Assembly: GCA_038230695.1 (NCBI GenBank)
Contig: JBBRMT010000259.1
Location: 1 to 6,436 of the forward strand
DNA: 6,436 nt
Direction of reading: 5' to 3'
From: QHBQ01 sp038230695
GTDB lineage: Bacteria; Chloroflexota; Chloroflexia; QHBQ01
Part shown: piece after piece, positions 1-5,494 of the stretch
Layout: each line of letters begins with the position of its first letter
Position numbering within the stretch: the first letter of the stretch is position 1
Notes under the pieces: model-generated
What the model saw: only the letters and a program-made list of their open reading frames with translations
What the model was told of the DNA's origin: nothing
Databases searched by the model: none
Position numbers and translations under genes: made by a program

Positions 1-153
1 GCCCGCGAGGGCGAACAGCAACCAAGCCGAGCGCGGTCTAGCTGGCGCAATAGCGAGTGGTTGCGAACCGAAGCCGAGCGTCTGGGTGTGCCTGTCCTTC
101 CCGCCCGTCCCTGGGATACGGTCTTCGAGCGGGCGATAGCGGCAATCGGCTGA
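1..153 (+). CDS. C-terminal end of an unidentified protein, possibly a P-loop kinase-like protein (5' truncated by the window edge)
   Basis: The frame is open from the first base and closes at TGA 151-153, leaving 50 residues. The fragment is rich in Arg, Glu and Ala and ends with a helix followed by GVPVLPARPWDTVFERAIAA. A C-terminus with an amphipathic helix (EWLRTEAERLG), a short strand (VPVLPAR) and a last helix is common in small P-loop nucleotide or metabolite kinases, where the final strand lies beside the nucleotide site. That family guess rests on style only, since the Walker motifs would lie upstream of the window. The direction and the stop codon are well supported: the TTGACA promoter of the next gene starts ten bases after the stop and no other frame reads sensibly here. 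No terminator hairpin is seen after the stop. Confidence 0.6.
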   Translation, partial: AREGEQQPSRARSSWRNSEWLRTEAERLGVPVLPARPWDTVFERAIAAIG

Positions 154-162
154 TTATTCGAT

Positions 163-191
163 TTGACAAAACTGCGCCGATCTTGTATCAT
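163..191 (+). promoter_or_regulatory. Sigma-70-type promoter of the membrane-protein gene
   Basis: A perfect -35 hexamer TTGACA (163-168) is separated by 17 bases from TATCAT (186-191), a four-of-six match to TATAAT. Transcription should start near base 198, about 38 bases before the ATG at 236. The -10 box lies inside the operator-like repeat at 183-216, so a bound protein there would be expected to block polymerase. Confidence 0.75.
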
Positions 192-216
192 TGTATCAGC
201 ATTATGATACAATGAT
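187..216. promoter_or_regulatory. Operator-like perfect inverted repeat over the -10 box
   Basis: Arms of 12 bases (187-198 and 205-216) are exact reverse complements around the six-base spacer GCATTA. The core half-site TTGTATCA also occurs as a direct copy just upstream (183-190), so three half-sites lie in 34 bases: two direct (183-190, 191-198) and one inverted (205-212). Because the predicted transcript starts near 198, the left arm is largely absent from the RNA, which favours a DNA-binding site for a dimeric repressor over an RNA hairpin. The regulator cannot be named from the site; no regulator gene is in the window. Confidence 0.7.
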
Positions 217-235
217 GTGGACAAAGGAGGCGCAA

Positions 236-1237
236 ATGAAGATCCCGAATCGGCTGCTGAAATTGCTGTTCCCCGCGCTGCTGCTAACCGAGGCGATCCT
301 GGTCTGGACTCATGTGCTGGATGCTGGCACTGCAGTTGCAATTGGTGCGGCGGTGGAGTCGCTCACTTTCCTGCTTGGACTGCGCCAGATCGTGGTTGCC
401 TTTCTGCGCTACCGCCGAAGCCGCGCGGCTGGCTTCGACGCGCAGACTGCCCTGGAAGAAGGGTTGACCGTGATCTTCCCCCGCCGCATCGCCCGTATCG
501 TCGCCGTGGAACCGCGCATCTGGATCTGCCTCTATCAATGGGCAAAGCGTCGCCCACTCGCGGCCACTGAGTTCAGCTATGGCAAGCGTTCAATTTTCGG
601 TGCGCTATTGGCCTTCGTGCTGATCACCGCCCCGTTCGAGGTGCTGGCTTACGAGATCCTGCTGCCCTGGGCTACGGTGCGCCTGATGCTGCTGCTTGCC
701 ACCATCTATATGGCGCTCTGGATGATCGGCCTCTATGCCTCGCTGAAAGTGATGCCCTACAAACTGGAAGCCGATGGTGTGCGCCTCCATTATGGTATTA
801 TGGCCGCCGGCTATATCCCTTATAGCGAAATCGCCAAGATCTGGATTAAGCAGGAGCAAACCCGTGACAGCCGCGAAGGGTTGGCGGTGAAGGGCGATAG
901 CGCCTACCTTGCCGCTGGTGGTCGCACCGACCTCACCCTGCGCCTGCACAACCCTCGCACCCTGAATGGTCTACTCTCGCCCACTGTGCCAGTTACCTAC
1001 ATCCACCTCGTAGCCGACCAGCCCGACGCGCTGGCCCGCGCCCTGGCCGAACGCGCTGGCCTGAAGGCGAACAACCCGCCTCCCGCGCCACCCGCTCTCG
1101 GCAATCTGGCTGCGGCTATGTTATGTGTTTGCGTCCTACCCTTCCCTACTGTGATAATAGCAATTGCATCTAACAATGCACACCCTTGTGCAAGGGCGAA
1201 CAACATCTCGCTCTTAGAGGCATGCTGCGTAACCTAG
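236..1237 (+). CDS. Multi-pass membrane protein with a possible PH-like domain, function unknown
   Basis: 333 residues. The start at 236 is chosen because AAAGGAGG (223-230) lies five bases upstream; an in-frame TTG at 191 falls inside the promoter/operator. Hydrophobic segments are at about residues 10-28, 33-57, 120-143 and 148-170, with a possible fifth at 288-311. Residues 58-119 are basic and probably cytoplasmic. Residues 175-275 are beta-rich (KLEADGVRLHYGIMAAGYIP, then YSEIAKIWI) and end in a helix (DALARALAERAGL), the pattern of a bacterial PH-like domain; this is a resemblance, not a firm match. The last part is odd: from about residue 307 the codons come from an intergenic-type repeat, and the tail is cysteine-rich and asparagine-rich, so the original stop may have been lost. 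The gene appears to stand alone under its own operator-controlled promoter. I do not recognise the family and assign no function. Confidence 0.8.
   Translation: MKIPNRLLKLLFPALLLTEAILVWTHVLDAGTAVAIGAAVESLTFLLGLRQIVVAFLRYRRSRAAGFDAQTALEEGLTVIFPRRIARIVAVEPRIWICLYQWAKRRPLAATEFSYGKRSIFGALLAFVLITAPFEVLAYEILLPWATVRLMLLLATIYMALWMIGLYASLKVMPYKLEADGVRLHYGIMAAGYIPYSEIAKIWIKQEQTRDSREGLAVKGDSAYLAAGGRTDLTLRLHNPRTLNGLLSPTVPVTYIHLVADQPDALARALAERAGLKANNPPPAPPALGNLAAAMLCVCVLPFPTVIIAIASNNAHPCARANNISLLEACCVT
1154..1204. repeat. Interspersed repeat, copy A (inside the 3' end of the membrane-protein gene)
   Basis: Copy A shares an 11-base left block, ATAATAGCAAT (1154-1164), and a 20-base right block (1185-1204, 19 of 20 identical) with copy B at 1248-1296; the 18-20 bases between differ. 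It contains small palindromes: TGCACA/TGTGCA around CCCT (1177-1192) and CCCTTG/CAAGGG around TG (1183-1196). It is read through in frame as the last residues of the upstream protein. Confidence 0.75.
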
Positions 1238-1243
1238 CCGATT

Positions 1244-1252
1244 TGGTATAAT
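1244..1252 (+). promoter_or_regulatory. Candidate distal promoter of pyk (extended -10 only)
   Basis: TGGTATAAT is a perfect -10 hexamer (1247-1252) with the TGn extension. No -35 hexamer is seen at the expected distance. Its start would be near 1259, giving a leader of about 100 bases containing the inverted repeat at 1286-1305. The hexamer overlaps the left end of repeat copy B. Confidence 0.5.
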
Positions 1253-1296
1253 AGCAATGCGCCCAGTAATGCTTCGCTTGAGCAAGGGCGAACAAC
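1248..1296. repeat. Interspersed repeat, copy B (upstream of pyk)
   Basis: This is the partner of copy A, with the same 11-base left block (1248-1258) and the right block at 1277-1296. It continues on the right into a palindromic end absent from copy A. Its centre differs from that of copy A, so the two look like diverged members of one family and not a recent tandem duplication. Confidence 0.75.
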
Positions 1297-1305
1297 GGTT
1301 CGCCC
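1286..1305. repeat. Inverted repeat GGGCGAAC/GTTCGCCC
   Basis: Eight-base perfect arms (1286-1293 and 1298-1305) enclose AACG. In the RNA this would form a stable GC-rich stem in the leader of pyk if transcription starts at the distal promoter. No run of T follows, so it is not a typical terminator. The right arm plus eight more bases (1298-1313) recurs in inverted orientation at 5463-5478, marking it as a dispersed element. Confidence 0.75.
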
Positions 1306-1332
1306 CTACAGACGTACAGCATAACCCACATC

Positions 1333-1341
1333 TGGTACAAT
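1333..1341 (+). promoter_or_regulatory. Candidate proximal promoter of pyk (extended -10)
   Basis: TGGTACAAT gives an extended -10 with hexamer TACAAT (1336-1341). No good -35 is seen. The expected start near 1348 falls right at the ribosome binding site GGGAGG (1349-1354), so the leader would be only about 11-17 bases long. Confidence 0.55.
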
Positions 1342-1358
1342 AAACGCTGGGAGGCGCT

Positions 1359-2870
1359 ATGCACATGACAAACCCGGCGCAACCGACTCAGAACTCAGAA
1401 CTCAGAACTCAAAACTCCCGTAGAACGCGCATCGTCTGCACCATTGGCCCGGCTAGCTGGCAACCGGATACGCTGCGCCAGATGCTACTGGCGGGCATGG
1501 ATGTGGCCCGCATCAACTTCAGCCACGCCGAGTACGAATCCACCGCCCGCACCATCGCCAATCTGCGCGCCATCAGCGCGGAAATGGGCCACAACCTCGC
1601 TATCCTCGCCGACCTGCAAGGGCCGCGCATCCGCATGGGCGCAATCCCCGACCCCGGTATCACCCTCACCCCCAGCGCGGCGTTCACCCTCTACTCCGAC
1701 CCCGCTACTCCGCCCACGCTGCAGGGTGCGGCGGTGGATTATCCCGCGCTGCCCGCCGATGTAAAGGCAGGCGACACCATCCTGATTGACGATGGCCTAT
1801 TGTCACTGCGCGTGCTGGACACTGCCCCAGGCCAGGTGCGTACTCAGGTGGTTAGCGGCGGGTTGCTCGGTTCGCACAAGGGCATCAATGTGCCAGGCGT
1901 GACCCTCAGCACGCCGACGATTACCGTCAAGGATAAGGCCGACCTCGCCTTCGCGCTGGACCAGGGCGTGGATGCAGTCGCCCTCAGCTTCGTGCGTAGC
2001 CCTGACGATGTGGCCGAGCTACGCCGCCTGATTGCCGCGCACGGCCCCGCCCTTCCGCTGGTAATCAGCAAAATTGAGAAGCACGAAGCCGCCCAGCGCG
2101 ACAACTTTGCCGCCATCCTGGCCGCCAGCGATGGGATTATGGTGGCACGAGGCGATCTCGGCGTGGAGATGCCCGCCGAGGAGCTGCCCATCCTGCAAAA
2201 GTGGATGATCAAACTGACCCGCGCCGCTGGCAAGCCGGTGATTACCGCGACGCAGATGCTCGACTCGATGATCCGCAACCCCCGCCCCACTCGCGCCGAG
2301 GCCACCGATGTTGCCAACGCCATCTTCGATGGCACCGACGCGACTATGCTCTCCGGCGAAAGCGCGGCGGGACTCTATCCGGTGCTGGCGCTGCAGACCA
2401 TGGCCCGCATCGCCGTCCGCGCCGAACAGGAGTATCTCACTACTGCGGCTGCCTCCACCCTCGCTCCCGACCCTGCCGCTGATTGCACTCAAGATGAATT
2501 GATCAGCCAGGCTGTATGCCACACCATCGTAGACATCGCCACGCAGTTGCGGGCAAAGGCGATTGTCACCCTGACCCGCTCTGGCTACACCGCCCGCCAG
2601 GTGGCGAAGCATCGCCCCGCCATTCCGGTGCTTGCCATCACCAGCCAGCCGCAAACCTATCGCCAGCTTGCCTTCACCTGGGGTGTAACCCCGTGCCTGG
2701 TTCCCAGATTTACCACCATTGACGAGATGCTGATCGCCACCGAGCAAATCGCCGTCAATTCAGGGATTGCCAGTGCGGGTGATACCATCGTGATTAGCGC
2801 GGGTCTGCCACTAAACACGCCCGGCCTTACCAATATGCTGAAGGTACAGGTGGTGGGGGAACACGGCTAA
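1359..2870 (+). CDS. pyk: Pyruvate kinase
   Basis: 503 residues. It converts phosphoenolpyruvate and ADP to pyruvate and ATP, the last step of glycolysis, in the cytoplasm. The family fold is clear: first half of the TIM barrel from RTRIVCTIGPAS (residues 23-34), RINFSH (51-56), DLQGPRIR (85-92), the B domain (about 94-190), the catalytic lysine in ISKIE (K238) with metal ligands E240 and D266 (ARGDLG), TATQM (296-300), MLSGESAAG (330-338), and a C-terminal allosteric domain from about 378. Leu86 and Gln87, where K+-dependent enzymes have Thr and Lys, together with Arg90 in place of Glu, suggest the K+-independent class. The first 22 residues are an extra N-terminus partly encoded by a 7-base tandem array. 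GGGAGG (1349-1354) is 4 bases from the ATG at 1359 and 10 from the ATG at 1365; either may be the start. Confidence 0.97.
   Translation: MHMTNPAQPTQNSELRTQNSRRTRIVCTIGPASWQPDTLRQMLLAGMDVARINFSHAEYESTARTIANLRAISAEMGHNLAILADLQGPRIRMGAIPDPGITLTPSAAFTLYSDPATPPTLQGAAVDYPALPADVKAGDTILIDDGLLSLRVLDTAPGQVRTQVVSGGLLGSHKGINVPGVTLSTPTITVKDKADLAFALDQGVDAVALSFVRSPDDVAELRRLIAAHGPALPLVISKIEKHEAAQRDNFAAILAASDGIMVARGDLGVEMPAEELPILQKWMIKLTRAAGKPVITATQMLDSMIRNPRPTRAEATDVANAIFDGTDATMLSGESAAGLYPVLALQTMARIAVRAEQEYLTTAAASTLAPDPAADCTQDELISQAVCHTIVDIATQLRAKAIVTLTRSGYTARQVAKHRPAIPVLAITSQPQTYRQLAFTWGVTPCLVPRFTTIDEMLIATEQIAVNSGIASAGDTIVISAGLPLNTPGLTNMLKVQVVGEHG
1386..1417 (+). repeat. 7-base tandem array inside the 5' end of pyk
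   Basis: The unit AGAACTC occurs three times exactly (1390-1396, 1397-1403, 1404-1410), preceded by a partial ACTC (1386-1389) and followed by the one-mismatch copy AAAACTC (1411-1417). It encodes roughly residues 10-20 of the extra N-terminus of pyruvate kinase. Since 7 is not a multiple of 3, gain or loss of one unit would shift the frame. Confidence 0.85.
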
Positions 2871-2899
2871 TTTGTAGCTTGCCCCACCCGCCCCAAAAG

Positions 2900-2908
2900 T
2901 GGTATGAT
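2900..2908 (+). promoter_or_regulatory. Candidate promoter of the first glycosyltransferase (extended -10)
   Basis: TGGTATGAT is an extended -10 with hexamer TATGAT (2903-2908), a five-of-six match, in the 64-base gap after pyk. No clear -35 is seen. The predicted start near 2915 coincides with GGGAGG (2915-2920), as at pyk. Confidence 0.5.
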
Positions 2909-2934
2909 TTGGCCGGGAGGTGGAAACTCGCGCC

Positions 2935-4149
2935 ATGCACATCGGCTTCGATGCCCGGCTCGTCTACTATCAGCAGGCGGGGATTGGGCAGTACATCATC
3001 AATTTGCTGTCGGCCTTTGCGGAGCTTGAGGAGCAACGCCCCGCTGCCGGGCGCGATCGCATTACCATCTTTCAGCGCAGCGGCGACGAATTGCCGCTGG
3101 CCGAGGGTGAAACGCAGACCCGCTACAACCTGCGTACCCCCAGCCACCACCGCTTCGAGCAACCCGCGCTAGCGTGGGAGATGGGCCGCTACCACCTCGG
3201 CCACCGCCTCGATGTGCTGCACAGCCCCGACTTCATCCAACCACTCTGGCTGGCCCACCTCACCAACTTGCCCACCGTGGTCACTATTCACGACCTCGCC
3301 TTCCTGCGCCTCGCCCACCTCACCCTGCTCACTGCTGAGGCCAAGCGCTACTACGGCCAGGTTCGCGCCGCCGCGCACACCGCCCGCCGCATTATCGCCG
3401 TATCCACTAGCACCCGCCGCGATGTGGTCGAACTGCTGGGCGTGGATGAGGCCAAAGTTGCGGTGGTTCACGAAGCGGCCAACCCCCTCTTCCATCCGGT
3501 CAGCCGTCAGGAGGTGCGCCGCTACATCACCGTCAATCTGGCGGAGAAGGTGGGCGAGGCGCGGGGTTTCATCCTGTTCGTCAGCACCATCGAGCCGCGC
3601 AAGAACCTGCCGTTGCTGCTGCAAGCCTACGCTGAATTGCGCGACCATAACCGAACCGCCCTGCCAAATCTGGTCGTCGCCGGGCGCGAGGGCTGGCTTA
3701 ACGAGGAGGTCTACGAACTGGTCCGCAAGCTGAGGCTGAAGGAGCAGGTTATCTTCACCGGCAGCGTAACCGCGCAGGAGTTGCTCTATTTGTATAACCA
3801 GGCCGCGCTGCTGGCTTGCCCCTCGTTTTATGAGGGTTTCGGCCTGCCCGCGCTGGAGGCAATGGCCTGCGGCTTGCCAGTGCTGGCCGCCAACACCAGT
3901 AGCCTACCCGAAGTGGTTGGTGATGCGGGCCTGCTGCTGGATCCCCACAACCCCGCTGCCTGGACTGAGGCCATATCGCAATTGCTCGATGACGACAAGC
4001 TACGGGCAGATATGAGGGCGAAGGGCTTGCAGCAGGCTCGCCAGTTCTCCTGGCAGCGGGCAGCAGCAGAGACGTTGGCGGTCTATCACGCCGCCGCTGG
4101 CAGCTTATACAATACAACATTAGCCGCCACATCTGCCACCGTTCATTAG
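2935..4149 (+). CDS. Glycosyltransferase, GT-B fold, family 4 (mannosyltransferase-like)
   Basis: 404 residues. It should transfer a sugar from a nucleotide-sugar donor to a glycan or lipid-linked acceptor at the cytoplasmic face of the membrane; the sugar and acceptor cannot be read from sequence. The N-terminal half begins with the typical GT4 opening MHIGFDARLVYYQQAGIGQY, followed by VVTIHDLAF (115-123) and RRIIAVSTSTRRDV (151-164). The C-terminal half has FVSTIEPRKN (215-224, with the donor-binding Arg-Lys pair), VVAGREGW (247-254), VIFTGSV (272-278) and the EX7E motif from E300 to E308 in CPSFYEGFGLPALEAM. No signal peptide or membrane segment is seen. The ATG at 2935 is chosen because it begins at the conserved first strand; an in-frame GTG at 2920 overlaps the ribosome binding site. 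GGGAGG (2915-2920) is 14 bases from the ATG, which is longer than usual. Length is normal for the family. Confidence 0.92.
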   Translation: MHIGFDARLVYYQQAGIGQYIINLLSAFAELEEQRPAAGRDRITIFQRSGDELPLAEGETQTRYNLRTPSHHRFEQPALAWEMGRYHLGHRLDVLHSPDFIQPLWLAHLTNLPTVVTIHDLAFLRLAHLTLLTAEAKRYYGQVRAAAHTARRIIAVSTSTRRDVVELLGVDEAKVAVVHEAANPLFHPVSRQEVRRYITVNLAEKVGEARGFILFVSTIEPRKNLPLLLQAYAELRDHNRTALPNLVVAGREGWLNEEVYELVRKLRLKEQVIFTGSVTAQELLYLYNQAALLACPSFYEGFGLPALEAMACGLPVLAANTSSLPEVVGDAGLLLDPHNPAAWTEAISQLLDDDKLRADMRAKGLQQARQFSWQRAAAETLAVYHAAAGSLYNTTLAATSATVH

Positions 4150-4170
4150 CAGCGGTCATATCTGCAAGAG

Positions 4171-4190
4171 GAGCCTGCTCGTTCAGGCTC
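4171..4190. terminator. Small hairpin after the glycosyltransferase, possible weak terminator
   Basis: GAGCCTG (4171-4177) and CAGGCTC (4184-4190) form a perfect seven-base stem with a six-base loop, 21 bases after the glycosyltransferase stop. The following bases (TATCCACTGTTTATT) are only loosely T-rich, so efficient intrinsic termination is doubtful. Its place between two genes that differ in base composition fits an operon boundary. Confidence 0.4.
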
Positions 4191-4233
4191 TATCCACTGT
4201 TTATTAAGCCAGGTATTTTAGAGGTGCAAACAT

Positions 4234-4785
4234 ATGGACAAAGCGAAACCTGATGAGGTTAAGCAAGTAGACGAAGTTACAGAGGACCGGGTTAAGCAAG
4301 AGATTCGTCACTTGCTATGGAAATCGGGTCGCTCCAGTACGCTATTTGCCTTGCACGAAGGTAGAGAGACACTTGCCCGCTTGCAGATTTATCGCATCAA
4401 CTCGTTTGCCGTGCTTTTCACTACCCACCTCGGTAAGTTCAATATCAGAGCGCATGACCTGTACAATCGCCATTTGACCATTGAAGACGAGGCGGGCAAG
4501 GTGATTGCCAGTTTCAAGCAGCACTTGCTGGGCAGTGGCGCAGATCTTGAGTTCACCGATGATGAAGCACATCTAAAGTTTAAGACCAGTGTGCTCAGTA
4601 TCAAGTTCGTCTTCGAGGACCAGCAAGGTGATCCCATCGCCACTTTTGGCCCTGACCGCACCTCTCCTAGTGCAACCAGTATGGAGGTCTTCCCTTCCAC
4701 GCTTACTGCGTCCAGGCTGATACTTGTGCTTGCACTGGGCGAGTATTTGTGGGTAGTGCTGCACAACAAGATGGCACTCGTATGA
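4234..4785 (+). CDS. Unknown protein, possible tubby/LURP-like beta barrel, coupled to pth
   Basis: 183 residues. The start at 4234 is supported by GAGGTG (4221-4226) seven bases upstream. The first 30 residues are charged and probably helical (DEVKQVDEVTEDRVKQEIR). The middle is a succession of strands and turns (LARLQIYRI, FNIRAHDLYNRHLTIEDEAG, KVIASFKQHLLG, AHLKFKTSVLSIKFVFED), and the last 25 residues contain a hydrophobic stretch, ASRLILVLALGEYLWVVLHN (159-178). Repeated strand-turn units of the type 'LTIEDEAGKVIASF' followed by a buried C-terminal hydrophobic helix recall tubby-C-terminal/LURP-one-like and scramblase-like barrels; this is a fold guess from pattern only. The C-terminal stretch could instead be a membrane anchor. 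The stop overlaps the pth start, which points to coupled translation. Sampled 60-base stretches are about 47% GC against about 63-65% in pyk and pth. Confidence 0.8.
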   Translation: MDKAKPDEVKQVDEVTEDRVKQEIRHLLWKSGRSSTLFALHEGRETLARLQIYRINSFAVLFTTHLGKFNIRAHDLYNRHLTIEDEAGKVIASFKQHLLGSGADLEFTDDEAHLKFKTSVLSIKFVFEDQQGDPIATFGPDRTSPSATSMEVFPSTLTASRLILVLALGEYLWVVLHNKMALV

Positions 4786-5429
4786 TGGCAGAGCAGCAAA
4801 CATATCTAATCGTGGGGCTGGGCAACCCCGGCCCTATATACGCCCGCACCCGGCACAATGCAGGCTTCATGTGCCTGGAGCGGCTGGCGGCCCGCAACGG
4901 ACTGCGCTTCGACACGCGGCGGCTGAAGGCGGAGATCGCCAGAGGCACAATCGAGGGGCGCAGCGTGATGCTTGCCAGGCCGCAAACCTATATGAACGAT
5001 AGCGGCATCTCGGTCGCCGAAATCCTGCACTGGTACAAGATACCCCAGCCTAACCTGCTGGTCATCTACGACGAACTCGACCTGCCAACTGGTATACTGC
5101 GCCTGCGCGAACGTGGCTCCGCTGGCGGCCACAATGGGATGAAGAGCATCATCGCCCATCTGGGGCAAGACTTTAACCGCCTTCGGGTTGGTATAGGCCG
5201 CCCATCCACCTCCGGCCCGACCCGCGATTACGTCCTCAACAATTTCACTCGTCAGGAGGCTCCGCTCATCGCGGCGGCGATTGACCTGGCTGCCGAGGCC
5301 GCCGAGGTCTGGCTGCGCGAGGGCATCATCGTGGCGATGAACCGCTACAATGGCGGCAATACGGACAACCCCCCCGGCAAGTCGGACGACCCGCCGAACA
5401 AACCGAACAAACCTGCGAAGCAGGAGTGA
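4782..5429 (+). CDS. pth: Peptidyl-tRNA hydrolase
   Basis: 215 residues. It cleaves the ester bond between a nascent peptide and its tRNA when ribosomes release peptidyl-tRNA early, recycling tRNA in the cytoplasm. The family motifs are all present: LIVGLGNPG with N15, the catalytic histidine H25 in TRHNAGF, RPQTYMNDSG with N72, YDELDLPTG with D97, GSAGGHNGMKS with N118, and RVGIGRP (135-141). These correspond to the classical Asn10, His20, Asn68, Asp93 and Asn114 positions of the E. coli enzyme. The ATG at 4782 overlaps the upstream stop as ATGA; a second ATG at 4785 is equally possible. No good ribosome binding site precedes either, so translation probably relies on ribosomes finishing the upstream gene. 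The last 25 residues are an extra Pro/Asn/Lys-rich tail beyond the usual end. A GTG at 4749 would lie inside the upstream gene and is not preferred. Confidence 0.96.
   Translation: MMAEQQTYLIVGLGNPGPIYARTRHNAGFMCLERLAARNGLRFDTRRLKAEIARGTIEGRSVMLARPQTYMNDSGISVAEILHWYKIPQPNLLVIYDELDLPTGILRLRERGSAGGHNGMKSIIAHLGQDFNRLRVGIGRPSTSGPTRDYVLNNFTRQEAPLIAAAIDLAAEAAEVWLREGIIVAMNRYNGGNTDNPPGKSDDPPNKPNKPAKQE
5394..5411 (+). repeat. 9-base tandem repeat in the pth 3' end
   Basis: CCGAACAAA occurs twice in a row (5394-5402, 5403-5411), encoding the repeated Pro-Asn-Lys triplets of the pth tail. The unit is three codons long, so changes in copy number would keep the frame. Confidence 0.75.
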
Positions 5430-5462
5430 TACACTACTTTTATAGCCGAGCAGATAGTATAT

Positions 5463-5478
5463 GTCTGTAGGGGCGAAC
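5463..5478. repeat. Dispersed repeat element, inverted copy of 1298-1313
   Basis: The 16 bases are the exact reverse complement of 1298-1313, the right arm and flank of the palindrome upstream of pyk. Here only one arm is present (AGGGGCGAAC core), placed four bases before the ribosome binding site AAGGAGG (5482-5488) of the next gene. Confidence 0.75.
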
Positions 5479-5481
5479 GTC

Positions 5482-5488
5482 AAGGAGG
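5482..5488 (+). promoter_or_regulatory. Ribosome binding site that decides the start at 5495
   Basis: AAGGAGG ends directly against an in-frame ATG at 5489, leaving no spacing, and is six bases from the ATG at 5495. The latter is the normal distance, so 5495 is the start. Confidence 0.75.
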
Positions 5489-5494
5489 ATGCAA

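Noticed and set aside
8..17. AGGGCGAACA in the first gene as another copy of the dispersed repeat
   Set aside because: Only ten bases match, they lie in coding sequence, and the flanks do not match; chance is sufficient.
191..235. Upstream TTG start for the membrane protein
   Set aside because: It lies in the operator and before the predicted transcription start; AAAGGAGG fits the ATG at 236 precisely.
1190..1296. Direct repeats as a CRISPR array
   Set aside because: There are only two copies, with one imperfect block and unequal conserved ends, and no cas gene is near.
2019..2747. Long open frame on the minus strand inside pyk (242 codons)
   Set aside because: It lies fully within a clear pyruvate kinase gene, reads as low-complexity Gly/Arg/His-rich sequence, and has no recognisable domain; it is the usual antisense shadow of GC-rich coding.
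4749..4781. Upstream GTG start for pth
   Set aside because: It adds 11 residues of no family likeness and lies inside the preceding gene; the conserved N-terminus fits the ATG at 4782 or 4785.
5089..5106. TGGTATACT inside pth as an internal promoter
   Set aside because: It encodes conserved residues near the catalytic Asp loop and no nearby gene start would use it.
5427..5433. TGATACA after pth as another half-site of the operator at 187-216
   Set aside because: Seven bases without an inverted partner, and the first three are the pth stop codon; too short to claim.
4806..5483. Long open frame on the minus strand opposite pth (225 codons)
   Set aside because: It covers pth, whose catalytic residues are all intact on the + strand; the antisense product has no family features.
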